A stretch of DNA of 47,151 bases from Sphingobium sp. (GTDB lineage Bacteria; Pseudomonadota; Alphaproteobacteria; Sphingomonadales; Sphingomonadaceae), in NCBI RefSeq assembly GCF_003248505.1, contig NZ_QFOA01000029.1, positions 1 through 47,151 on the forward strand, read 5' to 3'. Both the position numbers and the translations under genes were made by a program. Below, piece by piece: positions 27,325 through 33,907 of the stretch. Positions within the stretch are counted from its first letter, which is position 1; each line of letters starts with the position of its first letter. A model generated the notes under the pieces. That model worked only from the letters and a program-made list of their open reading frames with translations. It was not told the DNA's origin and did not search any database.

Positions 27325-27341
27325 AGCGTTACGATCGTTCG

Positions 27342-27404
27342 AAAGCCCCCTGCTTTCCGCCCCATGGCCTTAACGGTCGATTTGGGGGCGGGCCGGGGGG
27401 CTTT
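27342..27404 (+). terminator. Long hairpin after lon, possible terminator
   Basis: AAAGCCCCC (27342-27350) pairs with GGGGGCTTT (27396-27404), and an inner CGCCCC/GGGGCG pair extends the structure. It begins 17 nt after the lon stop. The following T-run is weak (GTCGCTTTCCC), so termination efficiency is uncertain. Confidence 0.5.
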
Positions 27405-27416
27405 GTCGCTTTCCCT

Positions 27417-27445
27417 TTGACAGCCGATTGAATCCGCGCCTTATT
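27417..27445 (+). promoter_or_regulatory. Promoter candidate for the HU gene
   Basis: A perfect -35 box TTGACA (27417-27422) is followed after 17 nt by CTTATT (27440-27445). The start would be about 50 nt before the HU ATG. The -10 match is weak; placement between the lon terminator and the gene supports it. Confidence 0.5.
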
Positions 27446-27505
27446 GCGCCGCCAATGCCGCGATTCCGTTAAACCAACCAAAAGCATGAAGGGGGTTCCC
27501 AAGGC

Positions 27506-27778
27506 ATGAACAAGCAGGATCTGATCAGCGCGGTTGCCGAAAGCAGCGGCCTTAGCAAGAATGACGCGACCAAAGCCGTCGAGGGTGTGTTCGACGCGAT
27601 CACGGGTGCTCTGAAAAAGGGTGACGAAGTCCGTCTCGTGGGGTTTGGCACGTTCTCGGTCTCGCAGCGCAAGGCGTCGACGGGTCGCAACCCGCGCACC
27701 GGCGAAACCATGACCATCAAGGCGTCCTCCCAGCCCAAGTTCAAGGCCGGCAAGGGCCTCAAGGATTCGGTGAACTGA
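27506..27778 (+). CDS. hup: DNA-binding protein HU
   Basis: Small histone-like protein that bends and compacts DNA. The 90-residue product has the standard fold: MNKQDLISAVAESSGLSK, then VRLVGFGTFSVSQRKASTGRNPRTGET (the DNA-clasping arm with RNPRTGE) and PKFKAGKGLKDSV. Single HU genes directly after lon are a common proteobacterial arrangement. Ribosome-binding site AAGGGGG is 15-20 nt upstream. Confidence 0.96.
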   Translation: MNKQDLISAVAESSGLSKNDATKAVEGVFDAITGALKKGDEVRLVGFGTFSVSQRKASTGRNPRTGETMTIKASSQPKFKAGKGLKDSVN

Positions 27779-27920
27779 AAGCAGCGGCTACCGCCCGGTG
27801 AGGCAGGTACGGGCGTCAAAGACAGCCTGTATGCGGCGTCACCGTCGATGTTCTTCGGGGAGAGTGGTGCAGCGACGGGGGACGGGGCGTCCCGCCCGCG
27901 CACATGCATGCCAAGGGTAT

Positions 27921-27959
27921 AAACGGGGTGGGGGCCGCCATGGCCTTTCGCCCCGTTTT
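27921..27959 (+). terminator. Rho-independent terminator downstream of HU
   Basis: AAACGGGG (27921-27928) pairs with CCCCGTTT (27951-27958), with a 22-nt GC-rich apical part that also folds (GGGGCCGCC/GGC), followed by TTC. It sits 142 nt after the HU stop and before the rlpA-like gene. Confidence 0.7.
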
Positions 27960-28019
27960 CCATGATTGCCAGGCCATCATGCTCGACCTGATCGCCGATG
28001 AACGCTAAAAGCCGGTCGC

Positions 28020-28592
28020 ATGGCGGCATGGACGAAAAGGGGCGCGTGCGTCGGCGGCATGGCGGCGGCGCTGGCATTGAGCGGTTGCGGGGGCGGGAAC
28101 TACCGCCCGGTGCGCGATACGCCGGTCAGGATCGGGCCGCCTTATACAGTGCGCGGCGTCACCTACGTCCCCGCCGCCGACCCGACCTACGACATGCTCG
28201 GCTATGCCAGTTGGTACGGATCGGAATCGGGTAATCGCACCGCCAATGGCGAGCGGTTCCGCGCCAAGGGGATCAGCGCTGCGCATACCAGCCTTCCGCT
28301 CCCCAGCTATGTCGAGGTGACATCGCTCGACACCGGACGCACCATCCTGGTCCGGGTCAACGATCGCGGGCCGTTTGCCGGACGCGGGCGGATCATCGAC
28401 CTTTCGCGCGGCGCCGCCGAAGACCTTGGCCTGCGAGCGCAGGGGCAGGCGGCGGTGCGCGTCCGCGTCGTCGATCCGCCCGAACGCGATCGCGAGAAGC
28501 TGCGCAGCGGCAAGTCCGCCGCGCCGCGCCCGCGTGTTTCCGATACCGTCCTTGCCAACCTCCGCGCGCAGTTGCAGGCGGCCGGATATTGA
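28020..28592 (+). CDS. rlpA: RlpA-family septal ring lipoprotein
   Basis: Outer-membrane lipoprotein of the RlpA family; some members are lytic transglycosylases acting on peptidoglycan without stem peptides. The 190-residue precursor has a signal peptide with lipobox ALSGC (Cys23) and a double-psi beta-barrel domain: GYASWYGSESGNRTANGERF, ISAAHTSLPLPSYVEVTSLDTGR and VRVNDRGPFAGRGRIIDLSRGAAE. There is no C-terminal SPOR domain, so recruitment to bare septal glycan strands would need another route. Enzymatic activity is not certain for every family member. Confidence 0.92.
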   Translation: MAAWTKRGACVGGMAAALALSGCGGGNYRPVRDTPVRIGPPYTVRGVTYVPAADPTYDMLGYASWYGSESGNRTANGERFRAKGISAAHTSLPLPSYVEVTSLDTGRTILVRVNDRGPFAGRGRIIDLSRGAAEDLGLRAQGQAAVRVRVVDPPERDREKLRSGKSAAPRPRVSDTVLANLRAQLQAAGY

Positions 28593-28626
28593 TCGCAGGA
28601 AATTCGGATCGCTGCCCTTTGTGTGC

Positions 28627-28655
28627 TTGACGGGCGGGGTGGGGCCGCATATGTG
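28627..28655 (+). promoter_or_regulatory. Promoter candidate for tRNA-His
   Basis: TTGACG (28627-28632), 17 nt, TATGTG (28650-28655). The predicted start is about 20-25 nt before the tRNA 5' end, and the arrangement resembles that before the SRP RNA gene. Confidence 0.5.
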
Positions 28656-28685
28656 GCGCTTCTCTCGGGGCGAGCAGCCCCCATG

Positions 28686-28762
28686 GCGATCGTAGCTCAG
28701 TTGGTTAGAGCGCTGGTTTGTGGTACCAGAGGTCGTGGGTTCGGATCCCATCGGTCGCCCCA
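28686..28762 (+). tRNA. tRNA-His (anticodon GTG)
   Basis: A full cloverleaf can be folded: acceptor GCGATCG (28686-28692) with CGGTCGC (28752-28758), D arm GCTC..GAGC, anticodon loop TTTGTGGTA with GTG, and T arm GTGGG-TTCGGAT-CCCAT. Discriminator C (28759) and encoded CCA (28760-28762) follow. A G at 28685 can pair with the discriminator as the G-1 residue that marks tRNA-His. Confidence 0.97.
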
Positions 28763-28824
28763 TTTTTCCGCAGAATGCTTCATGAAGGCTTCGCAGAGCG
28801 GCAGCCGCGCTCTATAGCGCACGT

Positions 28825-29196
28825 ATGACCGACGCACGCGACACCGGGCTGACGCTCAATCCCAAATATGACCGCGATGGGCTGATCACCGCCGTCGTCA
28901 CCGATGACGACAGTGGCGACCTGTTGATGGTCGCGCATATGAATGCGCAGGCACTCGACCTCACCATCGAGACAGGCCTCGCGCACTTCTGGTCGCGCAG
29001 TCGTCAGGCATTGTGGAAGAAGGGCGAAACGTCCGGGCATATGCTTCAGGTCACCGATCTGCGCATCGATTGCGATCAGGATGCATTGTGGGTGAAGGCC
29101 GTGCCCGCCGGTCCCACCTGCCATACGGGCGCACGCTCCTGTTTTTTCCGGCGGATCGGACCGGAGGGCCTCAGCAGCGTCGATGCGGCGGGCTAG
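28825..29196 (+). CDS. hisI: Phosphoribosyl-AMP cyclohydrolase
   Basis: Third step of histidine biosynthesis: opens the adenine ring of phosphoribosyl-AMP, a zinc-dependent reaction. The 123-residue protein has the family motifs LLMVAHMNAQALDLTIETG, FWSRSRQALWKKGETSGHMLQV, IDCDQDALWVKAVPAGPTCHTGARSCFF with the metal-binding Asp and Cys residues. It is the stand-alone HisI form without a fused HisE. It lies 62 nt after tRNA-His. The next gene overlaps its 3' end by 14 nt. Confidence 0.96.
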   Translation: MTDARDTGLTLNPKYDRDGLITAVVTDDDSGDLLMVAHMNAQALDLTIETGLAHFWSRSRQALWKKGETSGHMLQVTDLRIDCDQDALWVKAVPAGPTCHTGARSCFFRRIGPEGLSSVDAAG

Positions 29197-29710
29197 CGCG
29201 GCGCTACTCCTCCTGACCGCCGCCTGCCAGCGCGGCGGGGCGGCGGACGACGATGCATCGTCCCGCAGCGGGCCTGCATCGAGCCTGGAACGCGCCGCTA
29301 TCGAAACCGGCGCGATCCCCGACATGAGCGCCGTGTCGCCCGTCGGTCTTTACCAACGCAGCCACGAAGCGGGGCGCGATGCGCTGTGCGTGGTTCCCGG
29401 TACCGGGGGGCAGTTCCGCTTCGGCATGGAGGCCGTGTTCGGCGAAGAACCGAGCTGTCGCGGCCAAGGTGTCGCGCGTCGCGCGGGTGACAAGCTGGTG
29501 CTGAGCTTTCGGGGGGGCGCCCGCTGCATCGTCGTCGCCCGCTATGAAGGGGATCAGGTGGCGCTGCCCGGCGTGGTCGACATGGCGTGCGCAGATGTGT
29601 GCGACGGGCGCGGAACACTGGAGGGCGTGAGCTTCCCACGCATCGCCAACGATGCTGCCAGTGCGCGGAAGGCCCGCGACCGCAAGGGCGATCCGCTCTG
29701 CCCGGCCTGA
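29183..29710 (+). CDS. Small secreted lipoprotein of unknown function
   Basis: A 175-residue protein with a short signal peptide and lipobox LTAAC (Cys15), then an acidic linker and a compact domain with several cysteines (ALCVVPG, EEPSCRGQG, ARCIVVARYEGDQVALPGVVDMACADVCDGRGTLEGVSF). I recognise no family. Cysteine content suggests disulfides in the periplasm. The start overlaps the hisI 3' end by 14 nt in another frame, so it probably depends on hisI transcription. Confidence 0.75.
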   Translation: MRRASAALLLLTAACQRGGAADDDASSRSGPASSLERAAIETGAIPDMSAVSPVGLYQRSHEAGRDALCVVPGTGGQFRFGMEAVFGEEPSCRGQGVARRAGDKLVLSFRGGARCIVVARYEGDQVALPGVVDMACADVCDGRGTLEGVSFPRIANDAASARKARDRKGDPLCPA

Positions 29711-29729
29711 TCCGCAGGATATCCTGCTT

Positions 29730-30867
29730 TTAGCCGCCCGTATCCATCTGACCGGGGCCGAAGCGGTCGATTGCCTCGAACAGCGTCGTCAGCGCCTCTC
29801 GCTCCTCGACGGCGATCTCCGGTCGCCATATTTCGAACAGCAGCACGACGCGGGTCCCGTCGCTGCGGTTCCACGCTTCATGTTCTATGCTGTCGTCGAA
29901 CACCAGCATCTCGCCCTTGCGCCAAGGCCGCGTTTCCGCCCCCACGCGCAGCGCGCAGTCGGGGGCCGTCAGGATCGGTAGATGGCAGATGAGGCGCGTG
30001 TTGAGCAGGCCGTTATGCGGTCGGATGTGGGTGCCGGGTGTCAGCAACGACCAAAGCGCCATGGGCGACCGCCCCGTGACGATGGGCATAGGCGCCAACG
30101 CCAGCGCCTCCATCACCGTGGGGCAGCGGGCGGCATGATCCTTTACCACAGCGCCGCCGCGCCAGAAATAATAGGCGCTCCAGCTGGGATCATTGCGCAG
30201 CGGATTATTGGGCGCGGGCGCGTCCGTGGGCGTTTCGACATAGGGCAAAAACTCTGTCGGTTGCGCCAGCACGTCGGCCAGTTCATCCCCGATCCGCGCC
30301 GTCATCGCTTCCATGCCGGCGACCCACGCGAATTCTTCTCGCTCGTAAAAGGCGCGCTGGGGCAGGCCGGGGAAATAGAACATGCTGGGTTGCTGGAGGT
30401 AGAGCGATTGTCGGCCCAGCAGCAGGTCCGTCGCCTGCGCGATGCGCGGCAGGGCGGGAAGGTCGCGGATGGCGGCGGTCAGGTGATCCTCGAAGCGCTG
30501 GCTAGCCACCGCCACATGGGCCTGCGCACGCTCGATGAGTGGGCGCAAGCGGCGGCGCACCGGTGGCCGCCGCTTGCGCGATTGCTGCGCGGAACCAGCG
30601 CATCGCGGCGCGATCGTCTTCCCGTCGCACAGCGTTGTCGCCCATCGCCAGCAGGGCCGGAAGATCGCGCATGTCCCGGTCGAGTATGGTCCGTAGCGCC
30701 GCCGCTTCGCCGTCCAGGTCACCGCAACGGCTGAAAGCCTGCGCCAGCAGCATCGGCGGCGGCGCGCGCATATCCCGCAATGCTGCCAGCGCCGATTGCG
30801 CGTCGCCGCGCCGCATCGCGCCTATGGCTGCATCCAGCAGCGCCTGCTCCCGGTTCCCGTCCTTCAT
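29730..30867 (-). pseudogene. Aspartyl/asparaginyl beta-hydroxylase-like gene, frameshifted
   Basis: Two reading frames together encode one protein. The first (from ATG 30867) gives about 105 residues of TPR-like helices ending ...AMRWFRAAIAQAAATGAPP; the second continues PLIERAQAHVAVASQRFEDHL and holds the 2-oxoglutarate/Fe hydroxylase domain, with iron-ligand histidines in GTHIRPHNGLLNTRLICHLP and DDSIEHEAWNRSDGTRVVLLFEIWRPE. Joining needs one nucleotide skipped near 30557. That position is inside a long palindrome, and the single unpaired base there is the base that breaks the frame. It could be a sequencing error, a true recent mutation or, least likely, frameshifting. Each part is good protein sequence with no other lesion. 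Confidence 0.75.
30543..30579. repeat. Near-perfect 36-bp palindrome
   Basis: Arms GCGCAAGCGGCGGC (30543-30556) and GCCGCCGCTTGCGC (30566-30579) are exact inverted copies; the centre CACCGGTG (30558-30565) is itself palindromic. Only one extra G at 30557 breaks full symmetry. It lies within the coding region of the hydroxylase-like gene. Confidence 0.9.
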
Positions 30868-30907
30868 GCCGCCGGTCTATCCTGCGGCCTTCTTACGGGA
30901 AAGCGGC

Positions 30908-32104
30908 TTATTCTGCGGGGGCGGGGGCCAAGGCGGGGCGGCGCTCCTCCAGCGCGATCGCGACGAGGAACACGGCAAGGCCGCCCAGCGCCAGCGCGCT
31001 GCCGATCCAGCCGGTCGAAACCAGGCCATAGCCCGCCGCGATGGACAGGCCGCCCAGCCAAGGGCCGATTGCATTGGCGACGTTGAAGGCGCTGTGATGC
31101 AGCGCCGCCGCCAGCGTCTGCGCGTCGCCCGCCACGTCCATCAGGCGCGCCTGGAGCGGGGTGCCGAGACCGCCACCGATGCCGATCATGAACACGATCA
31201 GCCCCAGCGTCCACACATTGCCGGCCATGAACGGGAACAGGGCCAGCGACGCTGCGCTCCACAGCAGCACGCCGATCACGGTGCGGCTCTGGTTGCGGTC
31301 GGCAAGCCATGCTGCGACAAGATTGCCCAGCGTCATGCCCACGCCGAAGATGATAAGCACCACCGGCACATAGGTTTCGGGCACATGCGTGACCTCTATC
31401 ATGGTGGAAGCGACATAGGTGTAGACCGCGAACAGGCCGCCGAAGCCGATTGCGCCGGTCAGCAGCGTCAGCCACACCTGCGACTTGCCCAGCGCGGACA
31501 ATTCGCGCATCGGGCTGGCCCGGGGATCGCCTGCGTCGCGCGGCGCGTAGATCGCAACCAGCGTCACTGTCGCAACCGCGAGCGCCGCGACCACGAAAAA
31601 GCCCGAGCGCCAGCCGAGCGCCTGTCCCATCCAGTTGGCTGCCGGTACGCCGATCACCGTGGCGACGGTGAGGCCCGACATCACCTTGGCGATGGCGAGC
31701 GTGCGCTTTTCCATCGGGACGAGGCTTGCCGCAACCAGCGCCGCCACGCCGAAATAGGCTCCATGCGGCAGACCGGAAAGGAAGCGGAACAGGAGCAGCC
31801 AGTGATAGGTCGGCGACAGGGCGGACAACGCGTTCCCCAATGCGAACATCGCCATGAGGCCGATCAGCAGATTGCGGCGGGGCAGTCGCGCGGCGAAGGC
31901 GGCGATCACCGGCGCGCCCGCAACCACGCCCAGCGCATAGGCGCTGATCGCATGTCCGGCGGTCGGCGCGTCGATGCCCAGGTCGCGTGCGAAGAAGGGT
32001 AGCAGGCTCATCGACGCGAATTCGGTCGTGCCGATGGCGAACGCCCCCACGGCGAGAGCGAACAGAACCATGGCGGGATGCACATTCTTAGAATGGCCGG
32101 TCAT
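30908..32104 (-). CDS. MFS transporter, DHA1 (AraJ-like) family
   Basis: A 398-residue inner-membrane protein with twelve hydrophobic segments. It has the DHA1-type motifs GTTEFASMSLLPFFARDLGI in helix 1, RLPRRNLLIGLMAMFALGNALSAL in loop 2-3 and RFLSGLPHGAYFGVAALVAASLVP in helix 4-5. This group exports sugars, nucleosides or drugs; the substrate cannot be told. The ATG at 32104 is chosen because GGAGG lies about 5 nt before it; an ATG 18 codons upstream adds a hydrophilic stretch unlike the family. It diverges from the EamA gene. Confidence 0.9.
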   Translation of the reverse strand: MTGHSKNVHPAMVLFALAVGAFAIGTTEFASMSLLPFFARDLGIDAPTAGHAISAYALGVVAGAPVIAAFAARLPRRNLLIGLMAMFALGNALSALSPTYHWLLLFRFLSGLPHGAYFGVAALVAASLVPMEKRTLAIAKVMSGLTVATVIGVPAANWMGQALGWRSGFFVVAALAVATVTLVAIYAPRDAGDPRASPMRELSALGKSQVWLTLLTGAIGFGGLFAVYTYVASTMIEVTHVPETYVPVVLIIFGVGMTLGNLVAAWLADRNQSRTVIGVLLWSAASLALFPFMAGNVWTLGLIVFMIGIGGGLGTPLQARLMDVAGDAQTLAAALHHSAFNVANAIGPWLGGLSIAAGYGLVSTGWIGSALALGGLAVFLVAIALEERRPALAPAPAE

Positions 32105-32273
32105 CGGGCCTCCATGCTGCACTGCAAAAACAAGGCCGGGAAATGGGCGGGATGACAACGCGGGTCAAGGGCGCGTGGGTATGCGATTTCCGCAATCGTC
32201 CCGGCATTCTGCGCAACAGCCGTTCGCGCACTTCCAGGGTCGCGGCGGGACGCGCAGCGGCTATAGGCGGAGC

Positions 32274-33164
32274 ATGAGCTCGACAGGACAGATCGATTCC
32301 CGCGCGGCGACGCTTGTCGGCGTATCGGCTGTGCTGGGATCGATCATTTCCATCAACGTCGGCGCGGCGGTGGCGAAAACGATCTTTCCGCTGGTGGGGG
32401 CTTATGGCGTCGCCACGGTTCGTATTCTTCTCGCCGCGCTCCTTCTGCTCGCCATGCACAGGCCATGGCGGCGGGCGGTGCCCAGGGGCATGATCGGGAT
32501 ATTGATCCTCTATGGCGGCACGCTGGGCTTCATGAACCTGTTCATCTATCAGGCGTTCGCCCGCATTCCCATCGGCATCGCTACGGCCATCGAAGTGACG
32601 GGACCGCTTGCCATCGTGATCTGGGGATCGCGGCGATTGCGTGACTTCCTGTGGCTGGCGGCGGCCATCGCTGGGCTGGCGCTGCTGGTGCCGCTGCGGC
32701 GCGACGCGCATCTCGATCCCGCAGGTGTCGCGTTCGCTGTCGCGGCGGCGGCATGCTGGGCGCTCTACATCCTCACCGGCAAACACGTGTCGGGGCCGCT
32801 GCGCGGTCATGCGGTGGCCTGGGGGATGCTGGTGGCCGCCATTCTCGTTCTGCCCTTGGGCATCGCTCATGCCGGACCGGCGCTCTTGACGCCGCGTGTA
32901 ATGGGCCTCGGCCTTGCGATCGCCATCCTGTCGAGCGCTTTGCCCTATTCGCTGGAGATGGAAGCGATGCGGCGGCTTACCGCCCCGGTCTTCGGTCTAT
33001 TGGTGAGCGCCGCGCCTGCCATGGGCGCGCTGGCGGGCTATGTCGTGCTGGGCGAAAGGTTGACGTCGACGCAGTGGTTTGCCGTCCTGCTCGTCATCGC
33101 CGCATCGGCAGGCAGCGCGATCACCGCGCCGCGTCGCCCGACAATAGAGAATGCGCCCTTGTGA
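32274..33164 (+). CDS. EamA/RhtA-type amino-acid exporter
   Basis: A 296-residue inner-membrane protein with ten predicted helices in two EamA repeats (about 20-140 and 160-290). The order and motifs, such as GTLGFMNLFIYQAFARIPIGIATAIEVTGPLAI and SSALPYSLEMEAMRRLTAPVFGLLVSAAPAMGALAGYVVLGE, resemble RhtA, which exports threonine and homoserine. Substrate is inference. The ATG at 32274 follows GGCGGAGC. The gene converges with the L,D-transpeptidase gene, 9 nt apart. Confidence 0.88.
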   Translation: MSSTGQIDSRAATLVGVSAVLGSIISINVGAAVAKTIFPLVGAYGVATVRILLAALLLLAMHRPWRRAVPRGMIGILILYGGTLGFMNLFIYQAFARIPIGIATAIEVTGPLAIVIWGSRRLRDFLWLAAAIAGLALLVPLRRDAHLDPAGVAFAVAAAACWALYILTGKHVSGPLRGHAVAWGMLVAAILVLPLGIAHAGPALLTPRVMGLGLAIAILSSALPYSLEMEAMRRLTAPVFGLLVSAAPAMGALAGYVVLGERLTSTQWFAVLLVIAASAGSAITAPRRPTIENAPL

Positions 33165-33173
33165 CGACAACGC

Positions 33174-33857
33174 TCAGCCGCGCTGCGCCTTGCTCACGTC
33201 CAGCATCTTGCCGTCGGTGATGACGACGATGTCGCCCATCTTCGTGACGCCGAACAGCTTGCGCGCGAATTCCTTGGGCACGCCGATGCACCCGTGCGTC
33301 GCCTTGCCATATTGTACGTCGCTGCCGTGGATGAAGACACCGTCGCTGGTCAGGCGCAGCGCATACGGCATGGGCGCGCCATAGAGGTTGGAGACATGGT
33401 CCGCATCCTTCTGCGTGATCGGAAAGGCGCCGAGCGGACTGGGCTTGTCGGTCGCGCCGTAAAGGATCACGGCCGCGCCGATCTCATATCCGTCGCGAAA
33501 GACCGACAATGTTTCCGCCTTGAGGTCGACGGTCACGATGACCGGCCCCGTTGCAGGCGCGCCGTCCTCGTTCCAGACATAATCGCCATGACGGAACGGC
33601 CCGTCGATCTCGAGTACGCGCTTGACGATCAGGGCTCTGGGATCGACCGCCATGGGCTGGTCGCTGCGACGCTCTTGGGGTGTGACCGGGCGAGGCGCCG
33701 GGGGCGCTGCTGGCCTTTCGCTTTTCGGCGGCGCCGTATCCTGCGCCGCGGGGCGATCCAGAAAATGCAGCGCCACAAGCGCGCCGCCGCCCAGCAGGAC
33801 CGCGACGGCGAGCTTTGGCCCTGCGCTCTTCGCCATTGTTCGCACCAATCCCATCAT
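33174..33857 (-). CDS. L,D-transpeptidase (YkuD family)
   Basis: A 227-residue protein with an N-terminal membrane anchor (about residues 15-34), a proline-rich linker and a YkuD catalytic domain. Such enzymes make 3-3 peptidoglycan cross-links or attach lipoproteins. The active-site sequence is FIHGSDVQYGKATHGCIGVP, with the catalytic His and Cys, though the usual S-H-G-C-I-R has Thr and Gly in place of Ser and Arg. The domain also has VSVFRDG-like VDLKAETLSVFRDGYEIGAA and SPLGAFPITQKD. A start at the internal Met8 is possible. Confidence 0.9.
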   Translation of the reverse strand: MMGLVRTMAKSAGPKLAVAVLLGGGALVALHFLDRPAAQDTAPPKSERPAAPPAPRPVTPQERRSDQPMAVDPRALIVKRVLEIDGPFRHGDYVWNEDGAPATGPVIVTVDLKAETLSVFRDGYEIGAAVILYGATDKPSPLGAFPITQKDADHVSNLYGAPMPYALRLTSDGVFIHGSDVQYGKATHGCIGVPKEFARKLFGVTKMGDIVVITDGKMLDVSKAQRG

Positions 33858-33907
33858 CGTCCCCGACCGGCATATTCGCTGCCGGTCCTAGCGGGAAATG
33901 GTTAAGC

